From Hungatella sp. (GTDB lineage Bacteria; Bacillota; Clostridia; Lachnospirales; Lachnospiraceae), in the NCBI GenBank assembly GCA_022795805.1, contig JAAWHK010000017.1, positions 1 through 36,351 on the forward strand: a DNA stretch of 36,351 bases, given 5' to 3'. The notes below the pieces were generated by a model that was not told where the DNA came from, did no database searches, and was given only the letters and a program-made list of their open reading frames with translations. Both the position numbers and the translations under genes were made by a program. Below, one piece after another: positions 23,013 to 32,001 of the stretch (position 1 is the first letter of the stretch; every line of letters starts with the position of its first letter).

Positions 23013-23957
23013 TTACTGCGCTTCCCCGGACCGTCTTGTGCCGTCAAACCGCTCCAGCAGTTTATCAATCACATGAACCAGATTGCCGATCTCCGGCTTG
23101 GTCAGCTGCTCGTCAGCGCCCAGCTGTTCTCCCTTGATCCTCATCTGGTCGTCGATCAGAGATGAGAAGATAATCACGGGAAGATGTTTCAGACGCGGGT
23201 CGTCCTTCACCAGCTTGGTCAGACGATGTCCGTCCATCTCCGGCATCTCGATATCCGTAACGATCAGGTTCACCTTGTCGAACAGGTCCGAATCATGCCT
23301 GATGGACTTGAGATAATTCCACGCCTCCTGGCCGTTGTTGAAGTTGGTCACATTGGTAAACCCGGCTCTCTCCAGGGAGTCGTCGATCATCTTCTGCAGA
23401 AGGATGGAATCCTCCGCGATGATTAAGGGCTTGTCGCACAGCATCCTGTCGCCCATCTGCTCCACCTCGGAGATCTGGATGGATGTCTCCGGCGCGATCT
23501 CGGCCACGATAGCCTCAAAATCCAGAATGGTAACCAGCTCCCCGGCGCACTGGGCGATACCGGTAGCCACACCCTCCTCCCCGTGGGTCAGAGTCTTATC
23601 CGGCTTCTGGATATCCTTCCAGGAGATACGGCTGATTCCCTCGATGCTCTGCACACGGAAGGCCACCGTCATCTTGTTGAAGTTGGTGACGATGAACAGA
23701 TCTCTGGACTCATGCTCCAGATAGTCGCCCGTCAGGTAGTACCCCAGGTCAATAACCGTGATCAGAAGATCTCTGGGTTTGAAGATCCCCTCCACTGCCG
23801 GATGGGCGTGAGGCATAGCCTTCACCTTGGCGGCCATCATGATCTCCTTCACCTTGGCCACATTGATCCCGTAGAACTCACCCTGGATGGTAAATTTCAT
23901 AATCTCAATCTCATTGGTACCGGATTCCAGAAGGATTCCCTCTTTTTCTTTCTCCAC
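23013..23957 (-). CDS. cheV: Chemotaxis coupling protein CheV (CheW plus receiver)
   Basis: The 314-residue protein has a CheW-like domain (about 15-155, IEIMKFTIQGEFYGINVAKV) followed by a receiver domain (about 175-300) with acidic Glu182/Asp183, phosphoacceptor Asp235 in VTDIEMPEMDG and a lysine in LTKPE. CheV couples receptors to CheA and adapts when phosphorylated. GTG is the start, with GAGGAG nine bases upstream. It lies after cheC and cheD, completing a B. subtilis-type adaptation set; no cheA, cheW, cheB or cheR gene is in the window. Confidence 0.95.
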   Translation of the reverse strand: MEKEKEGILLESGTNEIEIMKFTIQGEFYGINVAKVKEIMMAAKVKAMPHAHPAVEGIFKPRDLLITVIDLGYYLTGDYLEHESRDLFIVTNFNKMTVAFRVQSIEGISRISWKDIQKPDKTLTHGEEGVATGIAQCAGELVTILDFEAIVAEIAPETSIQISEVEQMGDRMLCDKPLIIAEDSILLQKMIDDSLERAGFTNVTNFNNGQEAWNYLKSIRHDSDLFDKVNLIVTDIEMPEMDGHRLTKLVKDDPRLKHLPVIIFSSLIDDQMRIKGEQLGADEQLTKPEIGNLVHVIDKLLERFDGTRRSGEAQ

Positions 23958-23973
23958 TTTTATCTTCTCCTCT

Positions 23974-24465
23974 CTAGAGATGCTTTTCCGGCTTTCCCAC
24001 AGTCCGTATGATCACATCGCCGTTTGAAACATCAATCAACATTGTCCTTGCATAACTGCCGCCTGTATCTTCGGCTGAGATTCTCAGCCGCTCATCCATC
24101 AATACCCTTTTCACCATAGCCGCATTCCGCTGGCCGATATTGCCGAAGTCCGAATTACCGCTTCCCTTCATCTCGAACATCTTGGCTCCTCCGGCTATTT
24201 TTACGACGGTTCTGCTCTTGACCAGGCCGAATGCCGTAAGCTTGCGCAGCGTCTCGCGTATCCCGCTGTCCGCGTATTTGAAGACCTTCGGGTCATTGGG
24301 GTCCACCCTGGCCGGAAGCATAATGTGCAGAAGGCCTCCCAGCTTGATGAGGGGATCGTAAAATGTTATCCCAATGCATGACCCCAGGGCATATGTAATA
24401 ACCCGGCTGTCCCCCCTGGCGAACTTCATGTCGCCGATACCTACTTTTATCTCCCTCTCATTCAT
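23974..24465 (-). CDS. cheD: Chemoreceptor glutamine deamidase CheD
   Basis: The 163-residue protein has the CheD catalytic pair: Cys30 in TYALGSCIG and His47 in GGLLHIMLP. CheD deamidates receptor glutamines and binds CheC, which links receptor activity to CheY phosphate level. It follows cheC with two bases between stop and start, so the two are coupled. The rest matches the usual length of the family. Confidence 0.95.
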   Translation of the reverse strand: MNEREIKVGIGDMKFARGDSRVITYALGSCIGITFYDPLIKLGGLLHIMLPARVDPNDPKVFKYADSGIRETLRKLTAFGLVKSRTVVKIAGGAKMFEMKGSGNSDFGNIGQRNAAMVKRVLMDERLRISAEDTGGSYARTMLIDVSNGDVIIRTVGKPEKHL

Positions 24466-24467
24466 TG

Positions 24468-25088
24468 CTATGAAACCCCTAATTTCTCTAAGATACTGTT
24501 AAGCGATTCGATATCCGGAAGCATTAACAGTCCGTCGGAAAGCTTGTCGCCGTCCATAATAAACTCCGCGTTGATGTACATCAGTTTATCCGTCACATAC
24601 CCGTACTCCGCAATGGGAACCGTCAGAACGCCTCCCAGCATGTTCACCGTGGAGCTGGGAACCGACAGGTCAATCTCCACCCCTACCAGCTGAGTGAAGG
24701 CGTTCACATAGGAACATATGATGATATTGCCGATCTCCTCCAGTGCCGAATAGGCCAGCTCATCCAGCTCCTCAAAAGAATCATACCGTTTTCCGATCAG
24801 TTTCTCCAGAATCGCGTTGGCCAGATCCAGTTTAAAGACAAACAGCATCAGGCCGTTTACTTCATTGGACATCCTCACCAGAGTGGCCGTAACCAGCTCC
24901 TCGATGGATCCCATCTTGTTTACCGTCTCCTCGTACCCTAAGATGCTCACCTCCGGAATGCTGATCCGGATCTCCTTCTGGAGCAGTTTGGACAGAGCGG
25001 TGGCAGCGTGGCTGGTGCCGATGCTGCTGATCTCTTTCATAACATCCAGGTCCTGAAGATTCATGTCCTCATATTTTTTCAGTCTCAT
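24468..25088 (-). CDS. cheC: CheY-P phosphatase CheC
   Basis: The 206-residue protein has two CheC half-sites of the form (D/S)xxxExxN. The second is intact (SALEEIGN, Glu118 and Asn121). The first reads DVMKEISS (Glu19, Ser22), with serine in place of the active asparagine. CheC removes phosphate from CheY-P and is activated by CheD. The ATG at 25088 has GAGG five bases before it; the GTG at 25094 lies inside the ribosome site. It lies between the rod genes and cheD. Confidence 0.93.
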   Translation of the reverse strand: MRLKKYEDMNLQDLDVMKEISSIGTSHAATALSKLLQKEIRISIPEVSILGYEETVNKMGSIEELVTATLVRMSNEVNGLMLFVFKLDLANAILEKLIGKRYDSFEELDELAYSALEEIGNIIICSYVNAFTQLVGVEIDLSVPSSTVNMLGGVLTVPIAEYGYVTDKLMYINAEFIMDGDKLSDGLLMLPDIESLNSILEKLGVS

Positions 25089-25119
25089 AGTCACCTCATA
25101 TCCCCGCGTTCACTTGCGG

Positions 25120-25914
25120 CTATCCCCTCAGGGAGTTAATCGTTGATTCTATTTCGTCCGATGTGATTACCATCTTAAGGGCATAGCTGTAAGCCCGCTG
25201 GCACTCGATCATCCTCACCATCTCCTTGGCCAGGTCCGTCCCCGATCGCTCCAGAACACCGCTCTGGATATTAGGCGACTCCACCAGCTGAGGCGGCATG
25301 TTCTCCGGCGCCGCATACTCGTTGGCCCCCACGCTTAAGAGTCGGCTGGGATTGGAAAATGTGTACAGACTCAGTCTGGGGCTGTCGTCCTCCTCATCCT
25401 CGTCGTACTCCTCCTCCTCTTCCTCCTCCGGCTCGTAGTCCTCCTCCAGCATCTCAAGCATCTTCTCAATGTCCGGCACATCCGCCTTGAGAGGCTCTCC
25501 GTGCTGGTCCAGCACCAGCTTCCCCCCGTCTGTCATCAGGTAGAAGCCGTCCTCCATCTGAGCCCGGTAGAAATGCCCGCCTCTGGAGTACGTAATCTCC
25601 TTGGTCACAGGATCCTGCAGCATAAAAAACGCGTTCTCGTCCATGACCGCAAAGTCCAGAACACTGTTGGTCGGGGTCAGAGCCTCCGTGTTGTACCGGG
25701 TGTAGGTCCTCTGCATCCGGACGCCGTTGCCGGCCATAAGCTCTGTCACCGCATTCTCCGAATCGTTGAGATTGTAATTGAGAAGATCCGTAAACGCGGC
25801 TGTCTTTGGTTTAAATCCCTCGTTGTTGATATTGGCCAGATTGTTGGAGATGACCCCCATCTTTGCCATGCAGGTTCCGGCGCCCAGGGCACCGGTATAA
25901 AATGACTGATACAT
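25120..25914 (-). CDS. FlgG-family rod protein with poly-acidic loop (FlhP/FlgG-like)
   Basis: The 264-residue product has the rod/hook N-terminus (MGVISNNLANINNEGFKPK, about 19-37) and the C-terminal helix (AKEMVRMIECQRAYSYALKM). It belongs with FlgF/FlgG and with B. subtilis FlhO/FlhP. Residues 157-177 are almost only Glu and Asp with tyrosines, placed just before the LSLYTFSNPSRL strand; the family has no such run in its usual form. It follows its paralogue by about 50 bases. It is expected to be exported to build the distal rod. Which of FlgF or FlgG it is cannot be settled from sequence alone. Confidence 0.88.
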   Translation of the reverse strand: MYQSFYTGALGAGTCMAKMGVISNNLANINNEGFKPKTAAFTDLLNYNLNDSENAVTELMAGNGVRMQRTYTRYNTEALTPTNSVLDFAVMDENAFFMLQDPVTKEITYSRGGHFYRAQMEDGFYLMTDGGKLVLDQHGEPLKADVPDIEKMLEMLEEDYEPEEEEEEEYDEDEEDDSPRLSLYTFSNPSRLLSVGANEYAAPENMPPQLVESPNIQSGVLERSGTDLAKEMVRMIECQRAYSYALKMVITSDEIESTINSLRG

Positions 25915-25963
25915 GTTCTTGTCTCCTCCTTACTGTGAATGTCCCGCCGCCGGGCATGCAGGC

Positions 25964-26773
25964 TTACAATCTTCCCACATCCGTCACAGCCTTGCTCATA
26001 ATCTGGTCGTACATACGAAGCACCTGGGCGGCACTCTGCAGTGCCCTCTGGGACGTCATCATGGCGGTCATCTCCTCCACCATATCCACGTTGGATTTCT
26101 CCAGGGTCTGCCACACCAAAGACGGCATCTCCACCTCCTGAGGCGCCTGGCCCGTGGAGAACAGGCCGTAGTCCTCCTTGTGGAGCTGTCCGTAATCTTC
26201 AAAATCCACGATCCTCAGCGTACCCAGAACCTCTTCCTCTATCTCCGTCTCATCATCGCCGTATCCGTCCTCGTCGTCCTCCGAACCGGTGGCTTTGGGC
26301 ACCACCGTGATGACTCCCTGGTTGCTCACCTTAAAATCCTCGGTGGTAATGGCTATGGGACCGTCCTTGCCCAGGACCCTGCCTGCGCCGTTCAGCTCCA
26401 GATACCCCTCGTCGTCCACGCTGAAGGAACCGTTGCGGGTGTAGCGGATCCCCTGGGGCGTCTGAATACAGAAGAACCCTTTGCCCCCCAGAGCGAAATC
26501 CAGGATTCCCTCCGTCATGTCGTAATTGCCCTGCTCATAGCTGACATAAGTCTGATCAGCCGTCCGGATCTTGGAGGTGGTGGCTATTGGTTCCGGATTA
26601 TCCTTGTAGCGGCGGCCGGTCCGATAGAGCATCTCCTCCTGAAACGTGGTGCTGACCATCTTATCCCTCTTATAACCCGGAGTCTGGAGATTGACCATGT
26701 TGTTGCTGATCACGTTTAAGTTCCTGCTCTGTGTCAGCATCCCGGATGTCAGATTATAAAATCCCTGATACAT
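25964..26773 (-). CDS. FlgF/FlgG-family rod protein with acidic loop (FlhO-like)
   Basis: The 269-residue product has the N-terminal MVNLQTPGYKRDKM segment, FALGGKGFFCIQTPQGIRYT (the FlgF/FlgG core) and a C-terminal MVEEMTAMMTSQRALQ helix. Acidic residues 165-181 (SEDDEDGYGDDETEIEEE) sit between GVITVVPK and LGTLRIVDF, the same place as in the next gene. It lies directly after sigD, as flhO/flgF does in related operons. Like other rod proteins it has no signal peptide and should leave by the flagellar export system. Confidence 0.88.
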   Translation of the reverse strand: MYQGFYNLTSGMLTQSRNLNVISNNMVNLQTPGYKRDKMVSTTFQEEMLYRTGRRYKDNPEPIATTSKIRTADQTYVSYEQGNYDMTEGILDFALGGKGFFCIQTPQGIRYTRNGSFSVDDEGYLELNGAGRVLGKDGPIAITTEDFKVSNQGVITVVPKATGSEDDEDGYGDDETEIEEEVLGTLRIVDFEDYGQLHKEDYGLFSTGQAPQEVEMPSLVWQTLEKSNVDMVEEMTAMMTSQRALQSAAQVLRMYDQIMSKAVTDVGRL

Positions 26774-26812
26774 CTCTTATCTCCTCCTTTCTGTCTATGT
26801 GTATTCATCAAT

Positions 26813-27583
26813 CTATATATAACTGCTCATGTACGCTTTCAGCTTGCGGATGGCCGCGCTGTGAATCTGGGAGACCCTGGGCTCGCTGACCCCCAGCACC
26901 TGGGCGATCTGACCCATATTCAGCTCCTCCATATAGTAGAGGGAGATCACCATCTGCTCCTTCTCCTTCAGACTCTTTATGGCCTCCGCCAGAATCTGGC
27001 GGGACTCCCCTTTCAAAAACGCCTTCTCAGGCTGAGAATCCGCGTCGCCGCTGGACAGCTGCAGGGACTGGTGCTCACCCTCGTCGTCGGTTATCATGTC
27101 CAGGGAAAGCACGTTCATCATAACACTCATACGCTGAAGCTTTCGGTACTTCCGGATATCCATCCCCAGAGCACCTGCCATCTCCTCGTCCGCAGGCGGT
27201 CGTCCCAGACTCCGGCCCAGGGAGATCTGCGTCTCCTCAATGGCCTTTACCTGCTTTCTGAAATCCCGGGGCATCCAGTCGTTTTTCCGCACCAGGTCAA
27301 TGATCATCCCCCTGATCCGTCTTGATATAAATGTCTCAAACTTATTATCGCGCTCCGGGTCATATCTGTCAATACCTTTCATGATGGCGATAACACCTTC
27401 GTTGATGATATCCTCCATCTGAAGAGAACCTGTGTAGACGTTGCGCATCTGGGATGCAATGGCCTTTACGATGTAAAGGTATCGAAGGACCAGGACCTGC
27501 TTTACTTCCAGCTTTCCCTCCCGCCGGTACATCTCCAGAAGCTCCTCGTTGGTCTTCTCTTCAAAATAATCTGTCTGAACCAT
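26813..27583 (-). CDS. sigD: Flagellar sigma factor SigD/FliA (sigma-28)
   Basis: The 256-residue protein has region 2 (MEDIINEGVIAIMKGIDRYD, then FETFISRRIRGMIIDLVRKN), region 3 (SLGRSLGRPPADEEMAGALG) and region 4 with the helix-turn-helix (MGQIAQVLGVSEPRVSQIHS). It directs RNA polymerase to GCCGATAA-type promoters like those seen in this window and is held by FlgM. It follows flhA by 24 bases with no flhF or flhG between them. A weak AAAGGA precedes the ATG. Confidence 0.95.
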   Translation of the reverse strand: MVQTDYFEEKTNEELLEMYRREGKLEVKQVLVLRYLYIVKAIASQMRNVYTGSLQMEDIINEGVIAIMKGIDRYDPERDNKFETFISRRIRGMIIDLVRKNDWMPRDFRKQVKAIEETQISLGRSLGRPPADEEMAGALGMDIRKYRKLQRMSVMMNVLSLDMITDDEGEHQSLQLSSGDADSQPEKAFLKGESRQILAEAIKSLKEKEQMVISLYYMEELNMGQIAQVLGVSEPRVSQIHSAAIRKLKAYMSSYI

Positions 27584-27607
27584 TCTGCATCAATCCTTTT
27601 TTTGACT

Positions 27608-29764
27608 TTAAGCCCCTACTCTCCCTCTGCCCTCCAGCGTCAGGCTGCCGATAGACTGGATCTGTACGTTGTTGGAGATCTCATTGAACGACAGAACTCT
27701 CACATTGGGATAAAACTGATCAATCAAACGGTAGAAATGGACTCTCATGACCTGTGAAGTCAGCACAACCGGATTCTGTGAAAGGCTGTTGAATTTCTTC
27801 AGCTGGCCTGTCAGCTGATTGATCACGCTCTGAAGTACATCAGGACTTAACGCCAGATAATATCCCCGCTCTCCTTTAGACAGGCACCCTACCATGGTCC
27901 GCTCCAGCTCCGAGTCCAGAGTGATAACCTTCATGCTGCCGTCCTCGCAGTACATACGGGTAATGGTGCGCTTTAACGCGGTTCGGATATTTTCGATCAG
28001 ACCGTCCACATCCTTGACCGGAAGGCCTGTATCCGATACGGTCTCCAGAACCGTCTCTATAATCGTCTCCAGATCCTTGATGGGCACGCCCTCTTTCAGA
28101 AGGCTTGTAAGGATCTTCTGGAACATACTGTAGGAAATAAAGTTTGGAAACGCCTCCTCGATCAGTTCAGGCGACGTCTTCTTCGTGTTCTCCACCAGGT
28201 GGATCACTTCCTGCCTGGTGATCAGCTCGTGGGCGTGCTGCTTCACCACCTCCGACAGGTGGGTCACAAGCACGGACAGCGGGTCAATAACCGTATAGCC
28301 GTAAATCTCCGCCATCTCCCGATCCTCCGGCCGAATCCACCGGCTGGGGATACCGTAAGCCGGCTCTATGGTCTCGATACCGTCGATCTCCTTCTCAGGG
28401 TTCTCCGGCTCCAGAGCCAGAAAATAGTCCACCAGAAGCTCGCCTCTGGCTACCTCTTCGCCCTTGATCTTAATACAGTACTGGTTGGTGTTTAACCCTG
28501 AGCTGTCCCGCAGTCGGATGGAGGGAATTACGAATCCCATATCCTGGGCATACTGCCTTCGGAATATGATGATACGGTTGATAAGCCGCCCGCCTACGGA
28601 TTCGTCCACCAGCGGGATCAGGCTGTACCCGAACTCCATCTCGATAGCCTCCACGGACAGAAGGCTGTAAACATTGTTCACATCCTTGTAGAACTCCTCC
28701 TCGCTCACCGGCTTGGGCGCTTCCTCCGCCTCCGGTCCCATCTCTCCCTCCGGGGGATAACCCCTTAAGGTGGTGCTTCCCGGAGCGCCTATGCCCGCCC
28801 CTGCCAGGGCCAGCTTGGGCTCCTGCTCGATGCGCCGGTACAGATAGTACCCTGCACCCACCAGCCCCACGGACACGATGGCCAGCTGAGGCACCGGCAT
28901 ACCCGGAATCACGGCCAGCACGGCGATAACGATGCCGCTTATCATAATGGCAACGGGCTGAGCCATAAACTGCTTGGAGATATCCTCGTTAAGACTCCCC
29001 TCCGAAACCGCCCTGGTAACGATCATACCCGTGGCCACGGAGATCAGAAGGGACGGAATCTGGCCCACCAGGCCGTCGCCCACGGTGGCTATGGAGTAGG
29101 TGTTCAGCACCGTGCCGATGGACTCCCCCGACTGAATGATACCGATGATGCTTCCGCCGATCAGGTTGATAGCCGTGGTGATCAGGGACATAACCGAATC
29201 GCCCTTTACGATCTTGGTGGCACCGTCCATGGATCCGTAGAAGTCAGCCTCCCGCTGGATCTTCTCACGCCGCATCTTGGCTTCCTGCTCGTCGATAAGG
29301 CCTGAGTTTAAGTCCGCGTCAATAGCCATCTGCTTGCCGGGCATGGCGTCCAGGGTAAATCTGGCCGCAACCTCAGATACACGCTCCGCGCCTTTTGTGA
29401 TAACAAGAAACTGCATCAGCACGATGATCATGTAGATAACAATACCCACCACAACATTGCCCTGGAGAATGAAATCACCGAAGGCCTTGATGATCTTTCC
29501 CGACGAACCGCCGCTGGTAAGAATGTTCCTGGTAGTAGATACATTGATACCTAATCGGAACAGGGTGGTGATCAGCAAAAGGGACGGGAATATGGAAAAT
29601 TCCAGGGCGTCCTTGATTGTCATGGTGATGATCAGGATCATCAGGGACAGGGACATGTTGACAATAATGGCCACGTCCACCATAGCTTCCGGAAGCGGTA
29701 TGATCAATAACAGAATAATTGTCAGTACAAACAGTACAATGGAATAGCTCAGAAATCTTTTCAT
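27608..29764 (-). CDS. flhA: Flagellar export gate protein FlhA
   Basis: The 718-residue product has about eight N-terminal membrane helices (to about residue 320, beginning [18 protein letters not shown]) and a large cytoplasmic domain. The conserved FHIPEP-like loop region ([18 protein letters not shown]) and the DAEAA/RRE block are recognisable. FlhA couples the proton gradient to export and docks chaperones. ATG at 29764 is preferred to one at 29782 because GGAG lies eight bases upstream. It follows flhB by about 70 bases that contain small GC-rich inverted repeats. Confidence 0.95.
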   Translation of the reverse strand: MKRFLSYSIVLFVLTIILLLIIPLPEAMVDVAIIVNMSLSLMILIITMTIKDALEFSIFPSLLLITTLFRLGINVSTTRNILTSGGSSGKIIKAFGDFILQGNVVVGIVIYMIIVLMQFLVITKGAERVSEVAARFTLDAMPGKQMAIDADLNSGLIDEQEAKMRREKIQREADFYGSMDGATKIVKGDSVMSLITTAINLIGGSIIGIIQSGESIGTVLNTYSIATVGDGLVGQIPSLLISVATGMIVTRAVSEGSLNEDISKQFMAQPVAIMISGIVIAVLAVIPGMPVPQLAIVSVGLVGAGYYLYRRIEQEPKLALAGAGIGAPGSTTLRGYPPEGEMGPEAEEAPKPVSEEEFYKDVNNVYSLLSVEAIEMEFGYSLIPLVDESVGGRLINRIIIFRRQYAQDMGFVIPSIRLRDSSGLNTNQYCIKIKGEEVARGELLVDYFLALEPENPEKEIDGIETIEPAYGIPSRWIRPEDREMAEIYGYTVIDPLSVLVTHLSEVVKQHAHELITRQEVIHLVENTKKTSPELIEEAFPNFISYSMFQKILTSLLKEGVPIKDLETIIETVLETVSDTGLPVKDVDGLIENIRTALKRTITRMYCEDGSMKVITLDSELERTMVGCLSKGERGYYLALSPDVLQSVINQLTGQLKKFNSLSQNPVVLTSQVMRVHFYRLIDQFYPNVRVLSFNEISNNVQIQSIGSLTLEGRGRVGA

Positions 29765-29832
29765 GTAAAAAACTCCATTCATTTCTCACTTGCCGCCAAC
29801 CGTCAGGTTAACGGCCCGCGTGCGCCTCGGCG

Positions 29833-30906
29833 CTATTTGAACATATCTTCCCGGTGGTTGATTCTGTAAATATACACAAGAAGTTCCGCCACTGCCCCGT
29901 AAAACTCCGCCGGAATCTCCCGGTCCACCTCACAGGAAGCGTACAATGCCCTGGCAAGGGGCTTGTTCTCCGTGATGAACACTCCGTTCTCCTCCCCCAC
30001 CTGCACGATCCGAAGAGCCAGATGATCCTGGCCCTTGGCCAGCACCATGGGGGCTCCCATCTTGTCGGGATCGTACTTAAGGGCCACGGCAAAGTGGGTC
30101 GGGTTCCTTACGATAACATCGGCTTCGGGAACCTGCTGCATCATGCGGGTCATAGCCATCTGGCGCTGGATTCTCCGGATTCTTCCCTTGATCTCCGGAT
30201 TTCCTTCGGTGTTCTTGTACTCTTCCTTTACTTCCTGTTTGGTCATCTTAAGGTTGTTCTTGTGTTCCCATCTCTGGTAAAGGAAATCAAAAAACGCAAC
30301 GACGGCAAAGGCGATACACACCTTCACCACCAGATCCATCACCAGTTCCAGCATATGCCCCGACGATGCGTAAAGATTCATATCGTTCATCCGGGCGATC
30401 TGAACCAGATCCTCCTTTAACAGATTATACAACAAAGCCAGCAGCAGTGCAATCTTTATCAGATTCTTGGCCAGATCTACCAGCTTTTTTATGCCGAACA
30501 TCTTTTTCAGGCCGTTAATCGGGTTTAATTTACTCAATTTCGGCTTTAAAAGTTTAAAACTAATATTAAACCGGGTCTGAACACCGTGTCCCAGGATTCC
30601 CAGAACCATGGAAACCAGCAGAATGGGCAGTGCACATTTGACCACGGCGACACACATGTAGATATAAATATTGGGTGAACTGTTGAGGGGAGTGTCGGCT
30701 GCCACCAGAGAAAAGAAATGGATGGTGCATTCCCTTGCCGTCCTGTAGATAAAGGGGAACATCACCTTGACCATGTAAAACACGCCAAACAGCATCACGA
30801 TGGTGACCACGTCCTTGCTCTGAAAGACATTACCTTCCTTTCGGGCGTCACTGAGACGTTTCCCGGTTGGCTGTTCGGTCTTCTCCTGTCCGTTCGACTC
30901 CGCCAA
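29833..30906 (-). CDS. flhB: Flagellar export gate protein FlhB
   Basis: The protein has the polar EKTEQPTGKRL start, four membrane helices and a cytoplasmic domain with the intact self-cleaving NPTH motif (residues 271-274 counted from the GTG at 30915) in VRNPTHFAVALKYDPDK. FlhB switches export from rod/hook to filament substrates. Start choice: AAGGGAG at 30921-30915 is best spaced (eight bases) for TTG at 30906; GTG codons at 30915 and 30912 overlap or touch the ribosome site. The short paralogue at 7978-8325 copies only its C-terminal part. Confidence 0.94.
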   Translation of the reverse strand: MAESNGQEKTEQPTGKRLSDARKEGNVFQSKDVVTIVMLFGVFYMVKVMFPFIYRTARECTIHFFSLVAADTPLNSSPNIYIYMCVAVVKCALPILLVSMVLGILGHGVQTRFNISFKLLKPKLSKLNPINGLKKMFGIKKLVDLAKNLIKIALLLALLYNLLKEDLVQIARMNDMNLYASSGHMLELVMDLVVKVCIAFAVVAFFDFLYQRWEHKNNLKMTKQEVKEEYKNTEGNPEIKGRIRRIQRQMAMTRMMQQVPEADVIVRNPTHFAVALKYDPDKMGAPMVLAKGQDHLALRIVQVGEENGVFITENKPLARALYASCEVDREIPAEFYGAVAELLVYIYRINHREDMFK

Positions 30907-30956
30907 GTTCACCACTCCCTTCCGTATTCCGGGCCGTCCCCGGAAGTATTAACCTG

Positions 30957-31709
30957 TCACCCCATCACGGCGATGAGCCGCTGCAGGTAGAGAAACATCT
31001 CATCCAGAATCACATACATCCTGTCTGACATGGGGCTGAACAGATACACAAGCATCATCAGTCCCACCATAATTTTAAGCTGAAAATTCACCGCAAACAC
31101 GTTAATCTGAGGTATCATCCTCATAAGGATCCCCACGGCCGCCTCCGTCACCATCTCCATAGCGATCATGGGAAACGCAAACTGCAGCCCCGTGGCGATG
31201 TTGGTCTTAAATATCTCAAGCATCAGGCTGTAAACCTGAGGCCCTATCTGCACCTGGCCAAAGGGAATCAGCCGGGCCGAGGCAAAGATCAGACCCAAAA
31301 AGCGCACATGGCCGTCCCCCGCCAGAAACAGAAGAAACATAAAGGCGTAGAACAGTCCGGAGGAAACGGTCATCTGGGTGCCGTTGACCGGGTCGTGGAC
31401 CTGTGCCATGGACAGTCCCATGGTATAATCCATAATGGCCGCGGCATACCTGATTATCATAAAAAAAAGTTCCATGGAAAATCCCAGAACAAAACCTATA
31501 AAAAGCTCTTTCAGGAGCATAAACCCGTACTCAAACATCAGGGCAGGCTCATAAGCCAGCGTCCCGTCCACCCCCAGGTACATCATAAGAGTCAGCATGA
31601 AAATCATGGCGCCCTTAAAGCTGTTGGGGATGTTGGTCCTTCCCAGAACCGGATTGAAAGCCACGGCCCCGGTCATCCTCATAAAGATCAGCGTGAACAG
31701 GATAAACAT
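30957..31709 (-). CDS. fliR: Flagellar export gate protein FliR
   Basis: The 250-residue, strongly hydrophobic product has about six membrane helices, the FNPVLGRTNIPNSFKGA loop (about 18-34), and MGLSMAQVHDPVNGTQM (about 97-113), typical FliR sequences. It forms the FliPQR core pore with the two genes before it. GGGGAG eight bases before the ATG lies within the end of fliQ, so translation is coupled. Confidence 0.93.
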   Translation of the reverse strand: MFILFTLIFMRMTGAVAFNPVLGRTNIPNSFKGAMIFMLTLMMYLGVDGTLAYEPALMFEYGFMLLKELFIGFVLGFSMELFFMIIRYAAAIMDYTMGLSMAQVHDPVNGTQMTVSSGLFYAFMFLLFLAGDGHVRFLGLIFASARLIPFGQVQIGPQVYSLMLEIFKTNIATGLQFAFPMIAMEMVTEAAVGILMRMIPQINVFAVNFQLKIMVGLMMLVYLFSPMSDRMYVILDEMFLYLQRLIAVMG

Positions 31710-31713
31710 ATGC

Positions 31714-31977
31714 TCAGCTCCCCACCATCAGCGCCATCATGTGCTGAAAGAAATCCTGCAGCGTGCTTAACATGGCGCTTCCCAGAAGCCCCATGACGAT
31801 AAGGATGGACAGAAATTTTGGCACAAACGTCATGGTCTGCTCATTGATCTGAGTGGCTGCCTGGAAGATGGCGATGACAATGCCCACCACCATACTCACC
31901 AGCAGAAAGGGCATAGTCAGCTTTACCGCTGTCTGAAAGGTCTGATACATAATATCGAGAATCTGCACTTCGCTCAC
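31714..31977 (-). CDS. fliQ: Flagellar export gate protein FliQ
   Basis: The 87-residue protein has two membrane helices (LTMPFLLVSMVVGIVIAIFQ and LSILIVMGLLGSAML) and the central AATQINEQTMTFVPK loop, characteristic of FliQ. GTG start with AGGAGG seven bases upstream. It lies between fliP and fliR in the standard order. Confidence 0.94.
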   Translation of the reverse strand: MSEVQILDIMYQTFQTAVKLTMPFLLVSMVVGIVIAIFQAATQINEQTMTFVPKFLSILIVMGLLGSAMLSTLQDFFQHMMALMVGS

Positions 31978-32001
31978 GGGTCATCCTCCTTATCTTCCAC
32001 G

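Noticed and set aside
25384-25446. Trinucleotide (GAG/GAT-like) run in the rod gene as a phase-variable repeat
   Set aside because: The codons are mixed rather than a pure repeat and a slip would be in frame, so phase switching by frameshift is unlikely; kept only as a protein feature.
29765-29832. Small GC-rich inverted repeats between flhB and flhA as a terminator
   Set aside because: The stems are short and there is no T run on the minus strand; the genes are very probably co-transcribed.
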